Assembly: GCA_023247595.1 (NCBI GenBank)
Contig: JAHFGF010000094.1
Location: 1 to 6,509, forward strand
Source: Candidatus Omnitrophota bacterium
Lineage (GTDB): Bacteria > Omnitrophota > Koll11 > Zapsychrales > Fredricksoniimonadaceae
Direction: 5' to 3'
Length of the DNA: 6,509 bases
The stretch's first letter is position 1. The number at the start of each line of letters is the position of its first letter. The position numbers and the translations under genes are program-made. This document shows, one piece after another, positions 6,409-6,509 of the stretch. The notes beneath the pieces are model-generated. The model did no database searches, was not told where the DNA came from, and saw only the letters and a program-made list of their open reading frames with translations.

Positions 6409-6507
6409 ATGGATTACTGACTTCCGTGTAAGTAATAGCTTTTTGTTGTTGTCAGTATCTCGACGTCCGCTTTCTGGTTTTGCTTGATCGATTTGTTGTA
6501 CGGACGT
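6376..6507 (-). CDS. Possible 3' end of an unidentified gene entering the right repeat
   Basis: On the minus strand, one frame is open from the window edge for 43 codons and stops at TAA (6376-6378) inside the repeat; the other two frames on that strand stop early. The peptide is polar and basic (for example QQIDQAKPESGRRDTDNNKK, then RKSVIHTAPRSASSLF at the end) and I do not recognise it. The stop would lie 90 bp from the inner edge of the repeat, a layout that would suit the tail of a transposase or other gene inside a repeated element, but no transposase motif is visible. A 43-codon opening can arise by chance, and an opposing + frame is open for about 34 codons over part of the same stretch. 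Confidence 0.3.
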   Translation of the reverse strand, partial: TSVQQIDQAKPESGRRDTDNNKKLLLTRKSVIHTAPRSASSLF

Positions 6508-6509
6508 CA

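Noticed and set aside
6415..6508. Two short inverted repeats in the right flank (7 bp at 6415-6421/6451-6457; 8 bp at 6462-6469/6501-6508) and a weak T-rich terminator-like stretch near 6413-6447
   Set aside because: Arms this short with spacers near 30 nt are expected by chance in about 100 bp, the stems conflict with a nested 6-bp one, and the stretch may be coding on the minus strand.

Overview
The window carries six genes, all on the + strand, in a compact block (278-6280). A pair of inverted 123-bp repeats (1-123 and 6286-6408) that match at 122 of 123 positions brackets the whole block. The source looks like a diderm (Gram-negative-type) bacterium: there is an ExbB/ExbD-type proton-channel pair, a Sec signal peptide on a TPR protein, and standard Shine-Dalgarno and sigma70-type signals. 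Base composition is moderate, and the HTTM/DCC and TPR proteins recall uncultivated lineages such as the Omnitrophota, but that placement is a guess from style and not a proof.

Layout. 1-123: left repeat. 124-277: a control region with a near-consensus sigma70 promoter (TTGACA, 17 bp, TATAGT) whose -35 box sits in one arm of a 14-bp dyad. 278-1319: exbB and exbD, 7 bp apart. 1351-2712: an FAD- and NADPH-dependent ferredoxin reductase of the FprA/adrenodoxin reductase family. 2753-3115: an unrecognised small protein with two matching CxxCGAY knuckles. 3183-4325: a secreted or periplasmic protein made almost wholly of ten 34-residue TPR units. 4328-6280: a large membrane protein joining an HTTM (vitamin K-dependent carboxylase-like) region to a DCC thiol-redox domain. 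6286-6408: right repeat. 6409-6509: a flank that may hold the 3' end of a gene read on the minus strand.

How the genes may work together. The first four genes are closely spaced and could be one transcript from the promoter at 191-219; the 67-bp gap before the TPR gene has no clear promoter, so the TPR and HTTM-DCC genes may belong to the same transcript. ExbBD would supply proton-motive-force-driven work at the inner membrane, but no TonB, TolA or outer-membrane receptor is present. The reductase, the cysteine-knuckle protein and the DCC domain all point to redox or metal chemistry; a joint role is inference only.

The most striking signal is the inverted repeat pair. It starts 5 bp after the last stop codon and its outer parts may continue as the end of a repeated gene. 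This suggests two inverted copies of a mobile or repeated element around a six-gene cargo (composite-transposon-like or invertible), or an assembly effect at a repeat. No transposase, integrase, CRISPR, tRNA or rRNA is visible in the window.
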